Shown: one piece after another, positions 49,749-61,147 of the stretch
Position numbering within the stretch: position 1 is the first letter of the stretch
Layout: each line of letters begins with the position of its first letter
Assembly: GCF_016808095.1 (NCBI RefSeq)
Contig: NC_068976.1
Coordinates: 9,519,001-9,583,000, forward strand
Length of the DNA stretch: 64,000 nucleotides
Source of the DNA: Vigna angularis
Lineage: Eukaryota > Streptophyta > Magnoliopsida > Fabales > Fabaceae
Reading direction: 5' to 3'
The notes under the pieces: model-generated
What the model was told of the DNA's origin: nothing
The model's database searches: none
Seen by the model: only the letters and a program-made list of their open reading frames with translations
Translations under genes and position numbers: made by a program

Positions 49749-50769
49749 TGAATTTTTATATTAAGATTATTTTTATGATTGTCAAATATTGTATTCTTCT
49801 ATGACCATTTATAGTAATGTTTTATTATTGTTAATTGTTTATAATTATCTTGTATGAATTCTATTATGGATGTTTATTGTGATGAATTTATTGAATGAGT
49901 TTGTTGGCTGAAATTAATCTTGTTGGAAGGTTTGGAATAAGGGTTCTGTAATAGCTTGTATATGGGTATTAAATATATAAACAGTGTTTGAGGTTGTTGT
50001 GAGAGGAAGTAAAATTAGGCATTTTAAGATTTAGAGCATAAGAAAACAAGGCAGATAAATTAAATAAATAAATTGTTAATTATTGAAGGCCTCCCTTTGT
50101 TGGTAGGATAGAGGAACCTTAAAAACCTGAGTTGGCACATCCCTGATCATAGAGCAGCCTTGGCCTGATCCAGTCAGTTGTGACTAGTCATATGTGCTGG
50201 CGTCGAAGGTGAGTTTGATGCGTTCAGACATTTGGGTCCTCTCCGGTGACCAATTGGGGTAAAGGAAAATCTCTACTAGGATGAAAATAAAATAAAACAA
50301 GTTGATTGTAGATGCATAATATTATCATGGTAAAAAATTTCATATATATTTTATTTATCATTACATTGAGCCCAGTCTTTAATATGTAGTTCCTAAGATA
50401 TGTTGATATATTTTGGTTGATCCATGATCTTTGTTTGGTGAAAATATTGTTAGTTATACTCGGTATGGTCAAAATGAGTTTATAATATGAAGTATGATAT
50501 CTGGCAATATGTTTAATTTATTGATACCAAAATAGGTTATTGTCAAATTATGATTAGAGAATGAGCATGATTGAGTTATGCGGAGAAGATGTTATGAATT
50601 GTTGATTTGATGAAATGTTGGAGTGGATAAGAGGGTATGAAATGTTGATTTGATGAAATGTTGGAGTAGATATAAGAAATCATTGCTTATGAAATGATGT
50701 TTCCTACGGGAAGTAGTATGTTCGGTTTATATCATGGGAGCTTGATATGAGCAAAGTAACACCTGAGGT

Positions 50770-50945
50770 TTATGAAAGCAGGCAGCAAGTGGTCTGATCA
50801 TAAGGCTTTGACATAAATATGTTGTTTATAAGTTTTATAGAAGCAGGCAGAGAGAGGTCTGACCATAAGGCTTCAGAGAGTAATACATAGTATACAGGTG
50901 AGGCTTAAGGAAGCAGGCAGAGAGCGGTCTGACCATAAGGCTTTG
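50770..50945. repeat. three imperfect copies of a 35-bp motif
   Basis: 'gcaggcag..ag.ggtctga.cataaggctt' occurs near 50779, 50844 and 50911 within the solo LTR, with dissimilar spacers. Confidence 0.8.
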
Positions 50946-51437
50946 TGAGTAAGCATGGTAAAATTGTAAGGTTTATGAAATTGAGGAAGTTGATTTTGAT
51001 AATGATGAATTAATGACATCGGGGTAATGATATTTTAGTAATTGTAGAAATACATGTTTGAACTATTCTTATTACAAGTTTAATGATTGATATGATATGG
51101 TTGGCTTACCCTTATTTGTTTGTTCTATGATCATATAACTCATGTTATATGTGATTAGATAATGTTGCAGATGCGGTTGAAAAAGCTTAGAGATGAGAGA
51201 GATGCGGGGAAAAACTTTCAGGGATTTTTGTAAAAAGAATAAATTTGTATTGGGAAGATTATGTTGTGTAAAACTTATAAGTTGAAATTTCAATGATGAA
51301 GACTATATTGTTTAAAGTTTGTAAGTTTGGTATTGTACTTTGGAGTAATTGAAATAAAGTTTGATTGTTTATATGAGATATCAAATTAATTTAGTCTCTA
51401 CTATCAGTAATACCCTTTAAAATATTTGGGTGTTACA

Positions 51438-53328
51438 CTCATCACATATGTCAATCCTTTCTATTTGAGAATAAATGACCATTGACCCCCATTACTAAGC
51501 TCCCTATATTCAGACTAATGATACTTGAAACCACACCACGAAGTTCCACCTTGGAACTAACTTTGATAACTTTGAAACCATATGAAATCATATACACATA
51601 ACCTTTCACTTTCATATCGCATAATATACCAATCACACCTTAAAGTATCAATGTAATTATCCTTCATTCAGAATATAAGAGAAGAGAACACAAAACTCAT
51701 CATCATCATATAACATACATAATCATATACATAACCTTGTTTCTAATTCATATTATAAATCAATTCATACTTCACAATAAGTATTATAAACAAATCATTC
51801 AAACAATCATATACATTGAATACACCTAAAGAAATATATAAAAACTTAGTTGAAAATATGATATTTTCGCTCAACCACCAAGTCTGCTCGCTCAGCTAAA
51901 AGTGTCTGCCAGTCCACTCGCTCAGCCCCCATTACCCGCTTTGTGAATACAGAAACAATGGATTATGCTCGCTTAGCGACTACACTCGCTCAGCTAGAAG
52001 TGTTATGCTCGCTCATCTAGAATACACTAGCTCAGCTAGATTGCATAATTCTGCAACACCAAAATTGCAAAATTTGCACCTGTCAACCATTCATGACATA
52101 TTCTATGTATCTTTTCCAACTTCTAATACTCCTAAATTGTATTCTAAACTAAAATGGACCTAACCAAAAGTATATAAACCAACCTAAACTTGTTTTAAAT
52201 TGTTTTACCACCAGATTTCAATCTAAATTAACCTAAACCTCACTTTAGAGACCAAAATTTAATTCGACAAGTTCTAGCTCATTTTTTATTAACTTAGAGA
52301 CTCCAACAAGTCATAAATGACTTATCAATACCCTTCAAAATGACCATTTTGACATAGAACTTACAATTCAATATCTCACTAGTTCAAACCCCCAAAATAC
52401 ACTTCAACAACTTTGCAAATACTCTAAAATAACTACCACTCCATTCTAACGCACAAATCAGCTAATTCTCGTCCCAAGCAAGTTACAAATGACTAAATAA
52501 TAGCCCTAAAATAGTTGCTTCTTTACCCTAACACTTATTTCTCAAACTTACCTATCAAAACAACTTCACCACCCAAGTATTTGATCCTTCTTCCCTCCAA
52601 ACACTTTGAATTAAATTTCGAACATCAAAACAACTTCATATTACATCATTCAAGACAACAAAGACATCCAATTTCATCATATCAAACATAGATCATACAA
52701 TACAATAACATAAACATCTAATTGAACTAACATAGCATAATTACTCAAATTAATACTCAATCAAGTTAACAAGCAAACAACCACTAAACTTGCAAGACAA
52801 TTATAGTTAATGATAAAACATCTATCTTCCCTTACCTTATACCGGAGCAACGAAGCTCTATAAACACAAAACCCTTGTTTAGAGCTTAAGGAACTCTAGG
52901 AACACCTACCAAACACCGAAAAAAGATCAAAGAGAGTCCTTAGGACCTCTGATTAACAAGAAACTAGGAAAGGAAATTGTAACTCACATGCGACAAGAGA
53001 TCATTAAGCATGATCTCAATTAGAATGAAAAGAGAAAAAGGAGTCGAAGCTTACTTGAAGAAACTGATTGGTTAGAAACGTAGACCTCATTGCCGTGGTC
53101 GATTAAGTACTTCTTGATTGTCAAAGAGATGACTCAGGAGTTAGACCTCTTAGAGAGAAAGCTGAGAACTCTAGAAAAATGGTTTTAAGAGAAATGGTAC
53201 GTTTTAATATAATGAAACTCGTTTATAACAAAACTGTTTATAAATAAACCATTTAATATTAAAATAACTGAGTCTCAATATTTTTAAACTACCACCAATT
53301 CTAAAATACCATTTTATGGGGTTTTACA
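51438..53328 (-). mobile_element. 5' part of the old minus-strand chromovirus LTR
   Basis: On the minus strand it starts TGTAAAACCCCAT at 53328, a typical chromovirus LTR start, and runs to the insertion point at 51438, continuing at 48495. Together the two parts make about 2.5 kb, similar to the 7310-10043 LTR. At about 51880-52030 'ctcgctcagc' words form the LTR's own central array. The flank at 53329-53333 is AGGAT; no matching duplication was found at the far end. Confidence 0.75.
51880..52030. repeat. 'ctcgctcagc' short interspersed array
   Basis: At least six copies of 'ctcgct(c/t)agc' or close variants at irregular spacing, inside the old LTR, in the relative position where other LTRs of this group carry GC-rich blocks. 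Confidence 0.75.
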
Positions 53329-53344
53329 AGGATCACTCTAAAAT

Positions 53345-53656
53345 ATTATAATATTTAAAGAAATTCTTTTAAAGTTAATTAAAATTATAAAATATAAAAT
53401 TAAAAAAATCATGATATAAAATTAAAAATTTAAAAAGTCATAAAATTATAGAATATAAAATTACAAAATTAAAAAATATATAAAATTATAAATTAAGAAA
53501 TTAAAAAATTACGAAAATATATAATAAAAAAATTATAAAAAGATAAAAATATAAAATATTATATTTTTATAATTTTATAATTTATATTTTTAAATTTGTA
53601 ATTTTATATTTTATAGTTTTTGTAATTTTAATTAACTTTAAAAAATTCTTTAAATT
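53345..53656. repeat. AT-rich long inverted repeat
   Basis: The left arm 'aaagttaattaaaattataa' (about 53371) is the inverse of 'aattttaattaacttta' near 53624, and outer parts 'ttaaagaaattctttt' and 'aaaaaattctttaaatt' also pair. Between them is very low-complexity 'aaaattataaaat' sequence. Confidence 0.6.
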
Positions 53657-55177
53657 ATGTGAATAGTTACAAGAGATCCTCATCATCATCTCTTCTAAAA
53701 AAATATTATATGATGATATTTAACTATAATAACAGAACAAGATAACTACTTAGTCACATTTAATAGAACAATTTAAGGGCAATGAATCAATGAATCAATT
53801 GAAAAATTTTAAAATTTTAATAACATGGTAGATCATAAAATTTTGTTAAAGATTCAATTAAAAAATTTTAAATTTATCAAACACTAAAAAATTAATAAAA
53901 CCTTAATTTATAACATTTTACGTGTACAAGTTCTTTTTTAGGAATTCATGGCATTTTTATCTGTAACAATAATATCTGAACTCAATAAAATTATTATGTA
54001 GCAAAACTTTTCTCTAAAGTTATGAATAATAAAATTTGAATATAAAATCTATAAAAGCTTTGCAATTTATTTTATAAATCAAGGAGAATCAATAACACTA
54101 CATGCAATAGGAGAATCAATCCCACACAGGATAATGAACCAATATTTAAATATATTATCATTTAAAAATTAGTAAGTCCATATTTAGTATTGGTCTATAA
54201 TGGAATAATATCTAAAAGAACATGCAACAAAAACACAAAACATGGACATGGATGTTCGTGTGTTACGATGTCTTTTCTTAAAAGTTACAAGCCTATCATT
54301 CTTTAGGTTACTAGGTTGTATCTCCTCTTAATTTTGTTCTTCAAGCTTGCTACCAACTCCATCGTTCTCTTATATTTTGTCTATCTTTCGTCTCAATCAA
54401 ATGATCCTCATATTTTTGTGTACGATACACAATATATTTTTAGATATTTTTACTTTATAAGATTTTCTTCTCCTTTTCCCTTTTAGCTTTAGGTTTATTC
54501 TTTCTATTATTTTTCTATCACTACCATTTGAAATTTACCAAATATTTTATTATTTAAATTTTAATTAATTTAAATACTTGAATATCTTTCTTGCATTATG
54601 TGTTCACTTAAATCCTATTTTATTTGTGAATATTTTTATAAGTATTATAATATAGTATTTCTCATGAGTTGGTTGTCAACTATTTCAATAGTTTACTATA
54701 AAACTAAATGTTACAAAAATCTCATCATTCACCGACCCAATTGGAATATTAGAATGATGAATTATTGATCAAACAAGTGGGTGTTAATTTAGCCCGTTAA
54801 ACTTATTATATGTAACATAATTCTTAGTTTTTAATACGTAGATTTTACCAGAATAAAATGTATTAATAAAAATAATTAATTTAGTCAATTTTATAAGAAA
54901 ATATCATACAAAATTTATCTTCATTACAAAATATTTTTAAAACTTTCTCCTCATTATTCAATAAATAAAAAATGCGTACACTAGTGAAACTAAAATTATT
55001 TATGTCACAGATTGCATGTTTGACCACACATAACTTGACATGACAAATTTTGTAATAAAAAACAACTATGTTTATGTTCTAGAACAACTATGTTGATGTT
55101 TAAGGTCTGGGTAAATTTGAAATTTGTGTTTGAAGGACAATATAAATTTTCATTTAATTTTAGAACAATGATATATA
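53657..55177. other. AT-rich intergenic DNA, no supported gene
   Basis: Nothing gene-like or repeat-like was recognised apart from AT-rich sequence. Confidence 0.5.
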
Positions 55178-55646
55178 TGTTGGAAAAGCTGACAAAAATA
55201 GTATTTCCTGAGGCGTGTAGAGTCACTGTCCTTAAGGACTTATCCGCGGAGTGTTGTGCAAGTCCCCCAGGATACAACAGGAACTTCTCAGAATGTCTGA
55301 GGATCTCAGAACTAGCAAGTAACTCTTTAACAGAGCACAAGAATAACCCAGAATAATTTTAGAAGAGAGAAAGAGCTGAAGAAAGAAATTCAGAAAAGAG
55401 AAAATGAGAGAGAGTGAATTTTGGTGTGTCTTGGAATGGAGGAGGAGCTCCCTATTTATAGAGCTGGAAAGAATCAAGAAAATAAAAGGAAATTAAAACC
55501 CATAAATGATTTAATTAAAACAATTTTTAACATTTGAAAGAAAATGAACGTTGGGTGGCAACGTTCCAAGCAATAAAGCTCACCATTTAATGGTTTTAAA
55601 CCACACATTAACTTTTGCAATAATATAATAGTAATATATTATAACA
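55178..55646 (-). repeat. 3' LTR of the copia element
   Basis: 469 bp; minus strand TGTTATAATA...TCCAACA. A TATAAATA box (minus strand) lies at 55452-55459. It lacks the 46-bp duplication seen in the 5' LTR. Confidence 0.95.
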
Positions 55647-55655
55647 ATCCCCCAC
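55647..55655 (-). other. polypurine tract of the copia element
   Basis: Minus strand GTGGGGGA directly next to the 3' LTR, the expected site for plus-strand DNA priming. Confidence 0.8.
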
Positions 55656-56272
55656 ATATTGCAAAAGAAGTTGAAAGAAAATAGTCTTTGACTCAAATAG
55701 TTCAAACACTAAAAGAAAAATAAGAAACTTTTATTCTGGGTCTCATAGGATGTAATGCATCAGAGCTGGTATAGCAAGCTATATGAACCAGTCTTAGATT
55801 TAGAAACTTAACACACAATGTAGTTGGTATAGCAAGCTATATGAACCAAAGATATTTGACGTGTGTTAGAGGTTTATCAATCACAATACATCCCCACAAT
55901 CCTTGCTGTTATCGCTGTGTTGCGCTTACTAGGTCATGCGCTTGCCCGATATTCATGAGTGCTCTAGAGATCATGCCAAGATCTCATGCAAGCGGCCCCA
56001 CTTGACACTCATATAGGTGATTTCATCAAGTGTATGCTGCAAATCATACACCACCCATAAGGGATATGAAAATCATTAAAACTTTGTTTAAGACAAAATT
56101 CTATCACCGTATAGAATTTTAATGACAAAGTTTAACCTCTCAATAATGCAGTCTCTAGCACTTTCACACACACCATAGGAATGGACATGATTGATTAAAA
56201 TCAATTTAGTGCTATCAGAACTAACAAGTGACTTGTTTTTACCCATATGAACCTTATTCATGGGATCTCCAA

Positions 56273-59200
56273 TCACAAAGGTTGGGTTACCATCACTTGT
56301 TTGTTTGCAAGCGGCTTAAGTCCCATTCCCCTCGATGTTTCTAATATCATTTGTCTTCCCATGGGTTTTGTCAGAGGATCTGCTAGATTCCGTTCTGACT
56401 TCACATAATCAATGGAAATAGTTCCACTCTTTAGCAGCTGCTTCACTAAATTGTGTCTCAATTGAATATGTCTATTCTTTCCATTGTAATTTTTGTTTTT
56501 AGCTATAGCTATTGCCGATTGGCAATCACAGTGTATTGACACAGATGGGGTTGGTTTCATTCCTAGTGGAATGTTTGCTAAGAAGTTTTTCAACCACTCA
56601 GCCTCACTACCAGCCATCTCAAGAGCGACAAACTCAGATTCCATTGTTGATCTTGCAATAATTGTTTGTCTGGCTGATCTCCATGTAATCGTACCACCCC
56701 CAAGTGTGAATACATAACCACTAGTGGATTTTGTCTCATCTGAATCAGAGATCCAGTTAGCATCAGTGTACCCTTCTAGTACAGCGGGAAATCAACTATA
56801 TTCAATGGCATAATCCATTGAACCTCTTAAGTATCTCATAAGCCTAGCAAGTGCACCCCAATGTTCCTGATTTGGACATTGAGTGTACCTACTTAGTCTA
56901 CCTACTGCATAAGCAATATCAGGTCTAGAAAAGTTCATCAAGTGCAGTAAGCTCCCAATTATCTGGGCATACTGAGGCTGAGATAATGATTCTCCTCTAT
57001 TTTTCATTAATTTAGAGTTAACATCATAAGGGGTACTCACTGGTTTTAAGTCATAAAATCCAAACTTCTTAAGAAGTTTCTCAATATATTGTTCTTGAGA
57101 TAGTAATATACTATCTCCCTTCCTTATGATTCTAATACCTAAAATCACATTGGCTTCACCCATGTCTTTCATTTCAAATTTTGATCCTAGAAACAATTTA
57201 GTTCTAGCAACAATCTCATCACATGTACCAAAGATTAACATGTCATCCACATACAAGCATATAATGACACAATCACCATTTTCAAACTTAGAGTATACAC
57301 ATTTATCAGCATCATTAGGTGAAAATCCATCACAAAGCAACACATCATCAAGTTTTTCATGCCATTGTTTTGGTGCTTGTTTCAACCCATATAAGGATTT
57401 TAAGAGTTTGCATACTTTATCCTCTTGACCAGGTACAACACACCCTTCAGGTTGAGTCATATAAATTTCCTCCTCTAAATCACCATTCAAAAAGGCTGTT
57501 TTAACATCCATCTGATATATCACTAGTTTATGGATAGCTGCTAAGGCTAACAACACTCGAATAGAGGAAATCCTAGTCACTGGAGCAAAAGTATCAAAGT
57601 AATCTATGTTGGGTTTTTGAGTAAAACCTTTTGCTACTAATCTTGCCTTATATTTTTCTATGGATCCATCAGGGTGATACTTTTTCTTAAAGATCCACTT
57701 ACAACCAATGGGTTTTGCTCCTTTAGGCAAATCTACTAAAGTCCAAGTATTGTTTTTCTGAATTGATTCAATTTCAGTCCTAATGGCCTTATCCCAATGT
57801 TTTGCATCAGGAGCACTAGTAGCTTCTATAAAGCTTATTGGATCATTATCAACAAGATAAGTATAAAAGTCGTCTCCAAAGGAAGTTTCCTTTCTCTGCC
57901 TTTTGCTTCTCCTCAAATCCTCATTTATGGTATTACTATTATCATTATCATCAACAGGTTGAGACATCTCACTAACCTTTAAGGGAAACACGTGTTCAAA
58001 AAATTCAGCATTTTTCGTCTCCATTATAGAATTTCTCTCAAGTATGTTACTTTTAACAACTAGAAACCTATAGGCAGCACTATGTTCAGCATAACCTAAG
58101 AACATACAATCAGAGGTTTTAGATCCTATTTTCCTTTTCTTAGGATCAGGTAACATCATCTTAGCTAAGCACCCCCACACCCTTAAATATTTAAGGTTAG
58201 GCTGGTAACCTTTCCACAACTCATAAGGAGTTTTACCAGTTTTCTTATGGGGTATTCTATTTTGTAAAAAACATGCAGTAAGCAAGGCTTCTCCCCAAAG
58301 GTTATCAGGTGCACCAGAACTAATAAGCATAGCATTCATCATTTCCTTAAGGGTTCTATTTTTCCTCTCAGCTACTCCATTAGACTCAGGTGAATATGGT
58401 GGGGTCACTTCATGGATAATTCCTTCTTTAACACAATAGTCATTAAAAAGCACATACTCACCACCTCTATCTGATCTAATCCTTTTAATTTTCTTATTCA
58501 ACTGATTTTCTACTTCTGCCTTATAGGTTAAAAATACATCAAAGGCTTCATCTTTATGTTTGATTAAGTAAACTTTGGTATATCTAGAATAATCATCTAT
58601 AAAGGTCACAAAATAATTTTTACCTCCTCTAGACATGGTTTGTTTCATATCAGCTAGATCAATATGAATTAACCCTAATAGTTCAGTTTGGCGTTCTATA
58701 GAAAAACAGGTTTTCTTTGTTAATTTAGATTCTACACATATATCACATTTTCTACTCTGTTTATCATGCATATTAATCAATCCTAGTAGTTGTAATTTCA
58801 AAACATACGAGGAATTCACATGTCCTAATCTAGCATGCCATATATCATACGAGTCAACAATATAAGCAGAAGAACTTGATTCATTAATATTTTCAGAAAT
58901 ATTTAGAATGAAGAGTCCTTGATCACAATATCCCTTCCCCACGAACACATTATTTTTTGTCATGATGATCTTGTCAGACTCAAATGACACTTTAACCCCC
59001 ACCTTTCCCAATAGTGCTACAGAGATTAAATTAACTCTGATTGATGGCACATGTAGCACATCACTCAAGGCCAGAGTCTTTCCAGATGTGAGTTTGAGAA
59101 GAACTTTTCCTTTTCCCAGAACAGGAGTGGTCCTGGAATCATCGAGGTAGACGTGTTCTTCTCCATCTCCTACACTAGTGTAAGAGGTAAAAGCACTTTT

Positions 59201-60199
59201 GTTCGCACAGATATGCCTAGTAGTACCAGAGTCTACTACCCACTTGCTCACATTGGTCATCAGATTCACTTGAGAAACGACCGCAGCAATAATGTCATCT
59301 CCTTCGGCTATATTGGCCCTAGGAGGATTGTCATTTCTCACTCTACGCCTGCACTGTGGTGCATGATGGCCTGGCTTCCCACATACGAAGCAATTTCCTT
59401 TCTTTTTAAAGGTGGGTTTAGATTCATGGGGACGAGATTTAAGAAAATTATTTTTCTTTTTGTGATCAGGTTTGTATTCGTACCTTTTTGGAGCAGGTTT
59501 TACTTCTACCATATTTGCTTTCGCAGATAAAGCTTTGGCCCTTGTAGTAGCAGACTCCTTTCTGTTGGTATCTTCAATTATTATGTGTGTAATGAGTTCT
59601 GGTAGAGACATTTGCTTGTGCCTGTGTTTCAACTGTTGTTTGTAATTTGTCCAGGATGGCGGCAATTTCTCGATCAGAAGTCCTGAAACAAATTCGTCCG
59701 GTAGTAGAATTTTTTCTGCTTTGATGTCTTCGAGCAACTTGTGGTATTCATTGATTTGAGTTTTTATGTCCTTGTCTTCAATCATTTCCCAACGGTAGTA
59801 ATTTCCTATGACGAATCTTTGTCTGACGACATCTTCGGCAATGTATTTGAGAATCAACGAGTCCCAAATATCCTTTGCTTCCTTGTAGGAACAGTACACG
59901 TCGAACAAATCATTAGAAAGTGCACTAAGCAAAGTGTGTCGGCATACCTTGTTCGCGTAAGTCCACTCTTCAACTAGTTTTGAGTTTGAAGGAATAGTGG
60001 AGTCGGGCTTCGGAGATGAAAGAGCAGCAACAACTCCATACATGTCTAAAAGGGTGGAAACGCGTTCTTGCCAGCGTCGAAAGTTCTGTCCAGAGAAAAT
60101 CTCGATCTTTGACACGTCCGGAAGAGATTTTGCGAAGACCGTCTGGGTTCCGGAAGCAATGGTTTGGCTCTCTGAAGGCATGTTGTTGATGTCAGCCAT
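56273..60199 (-). pseudogene. Ty1/copia gag-pol polyprotein with one in-frame stop
   Basis: The frame is open for 1135 codons, then TGA (minus strand, + coordinates 56792-56794), then open in the same frame to 56273 (about 1308 codons in all). Domains in order: gag of the UBN2 kind (about 60-230), CCHC knuckle CFVCGKPGHHAPQC near 270-283, protease active site VVDSGTTRHIC near 320-331, integrase zinc part with WHARLGHV near 452, integrase core with IDLAD (about 514), RSDRGGEY (about 577) and SPESNGVAERKNR (about 604-616) giving D, D and E, RT from KWIFKKK (about 836) through YQMDVKTAFLNG to CLYVDDML (about 978-985), and RNase H after the stop. Protein order integrase before RT marks Ty1/copia. 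The stop separates RT from RNase H, so this copy probably cannot act alone. The start ATG at 60199 is the first in frame and is followed by GC (ATGGCTG), a good context. Confidence 0.93.
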
Positions 60200-60278
60200 A
60201 AGTCCTTAAGATTGTTGGAAAAGCTGACAAAAATAGTATTTCCTGAGGCGTGTAGAGTCACTGTCCTTAAGGACTTAT
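60198..60278 (-). promoter_or_regulatory. 13-bp inverted repeat joining copia 5' LTR and leader
   Basis: On the sense (minus) strand, ATAAGTCCTTAAG in the LTR (60278-60266) can pair with CTTAAGGACTTAT in the leader (60210-60198). The loop is 55 nt. The leader arm takes in the first two bases of the gag ATG. This arm occupies the place where a tRNA primer site would be expected. Any function is inference. Confidence 0.6.
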
Positions 60279-60723
60279 CCGCGGAGTGTTGCGCAAGTCC
60301 CCCAGGATACAACAGGAACTTCTCAGAATGTCTGAGGATCTCAGAACTAGCAAGTAACTCTTTAACAGAGCACAAGAATAACCCAGAATAATTTTAGAAG
60401 AGAGAAAGAGCTGAAGCACAAGAATAACCCAGAATAATTTTAGAAGAGAGAAAGAGCTGAAGAAAGAAATTTAGAAAAGAGAAAATGAGAGAGAGTGAAT
60501 TTTGGTGTGTCTTGGAATGGAGGAGGAGCTCCCTATTTATAGAGCTGGAAAGAATCAAGAAAATAAAAGGAAATTAAAACCCATAAATGATTTAATTAAA
60601 ACAATTTTTAACATTTGAAAGAAAATGAACGTTGGGTGGCAACGTTCCAAGCAATAAAGCTCACCATTTAATGGTTTTAAACCACACATTAACTTTTGCA
60701 ATAATATAATAGTAATATATTAT

Positions 60724-60727
<4 letters not shown>
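60213..60727 (-). repeat. 5' LTR of the copia element
   Basis: 515 bp; minus strand TGTTATAATA...TCCAACA. TATAAATA (minus strand) at 60534-60541 is a likely promoter TATA box. It carries a 46-bp tandem duplication at about 60368-60459 ('cacaagaataacccagaata' starts twice, at 60370 and 60416), absent from the other LTR. Confidence 0.95.

Positions 60728-60777
<50 letters not shown>
60728..60777. repeat. (AT)n microsatellite, copia insertion site
   Basis: Alternating AT directly next to the 5' LTR. Together with 'atatata' at 55171-55177 it formed one AT tract before the insertion. Confidence 0.93.
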
Positions 60778-60780
<3 letters not shown>

Positions 60781-60899
60781 ATAATATTTTGCTACACGCA
60801 TAATTTTTTTATTAAGTTTAGAGTATGTCAATATAGTAATAAATAAATAAATAATAAATTAATAATAAGTAATAGTTATTATATGTTGTATATAATAGA

Positions 60900-61147
60900 C
60901 TTTCAATAACGTAGAAATCTCAGTAGAAATTGGGTGGTCCGATAACGGCCCGATAGCGGGTGGAATAGAAGAATAGAATGCCCACTTAGAACTCGCTAGG
61001 ATAGGCTCTAACCATGGCTCTGAGCCCATGTTAGTAGTGGGTTTTAAGCCTAACTCAACCCCACAAAACCGGCTTGCAGGATGAGGTTTGCATCCACTTA
61101 TAAACTAAGAATTGACCTTATCTCTAGTCGATATGGGACTTCCAACA
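60900..61147 (-). mobile_element. TRIM-like LTR element fragment: one LTR plus leader
   Basis: On the minus strand, an LTR from 61147 to 61029 starts TGTTGGAAGTCCCATATCGA and ends CCACTACTAACA (119 bp). Directly after it comes TGGGCTCAGAGCC (61028-61016), a fair match to the tRNA-iMet primer site TGGTATCAGAGCC. Non-coding leader follows to about 60900. No second LTR was found nearby, so the element is truncated. I recognise the 'ggaagtcccacatcgactag' type of LTR start as common in legume genomes (memory, not searched). Confidence 0.65.

Larger units (their letters stand above)
48496..51437 (+). mobile_element. solo LTR (chromovirus-type) nested in an older LTR
   Basis: A 2942-bp unit starting TGTAAGATCC and ending GGGTGTTACA with a perfect 5-bp target-site duplication CTCAT (48491-48495 and 51438-51442). 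A 'ggcttacccttatttg' block near 51103 and 'gcagatg' near 51167 fit the 3' part of the other LTRs, although it is more diverged. It contains three repeat arrays: GAATAGT words (48695-48910), five 96-97 bp units (49308-49748) and three 'gaagcaggcag' units (about 50775-50945). It has no coding domain. A second 'tgtaagatcc' lies 34 bp inside the left end. Confidence 0.88.
55178..60727 (-). mobile_element. young Ty1/copia LTR retrotransposon, nearly complete
   Basis: A 5550-bp element on the minus strand with LTRs at 60213-60727 (5') and 55178-55646 (3'), flanked by ATATA on both sides (55173-55177 and 60728-60732), consistent with insertion into an (AT)n tract. By eye the LTRs differ by two substitutions plus a 46-bp tandem duplication in the 5' LTR, so it inserted recently. 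The polypurine tract (minus strand ...GTGGGGGA) is at 55647-55655. One gag-pol frame (60199-56273) carries gag, zinc knuckle, protease, integrase, RT and RNase H in copia order, with a single TGA before RNase H. There is no recognisable tRNA-iMet primer site: only 13 bp separate the 5' LTR from the first ATG. Confidence 0.95.

Noticed and set aside
55005..55477. ORFs with a start resembling MCSVKELLASSEILRH, found twice (55005-55340 and 60046-60375)
   Set aside because: They come from the two copia LTR copies on the minus strand, which explains the duplicate sequence. Not separate genes.
57126..60209. Plus-strand ORFs inside the copia element
   Set aside because: Shadows of the gag-pol frame on the opposite strand.
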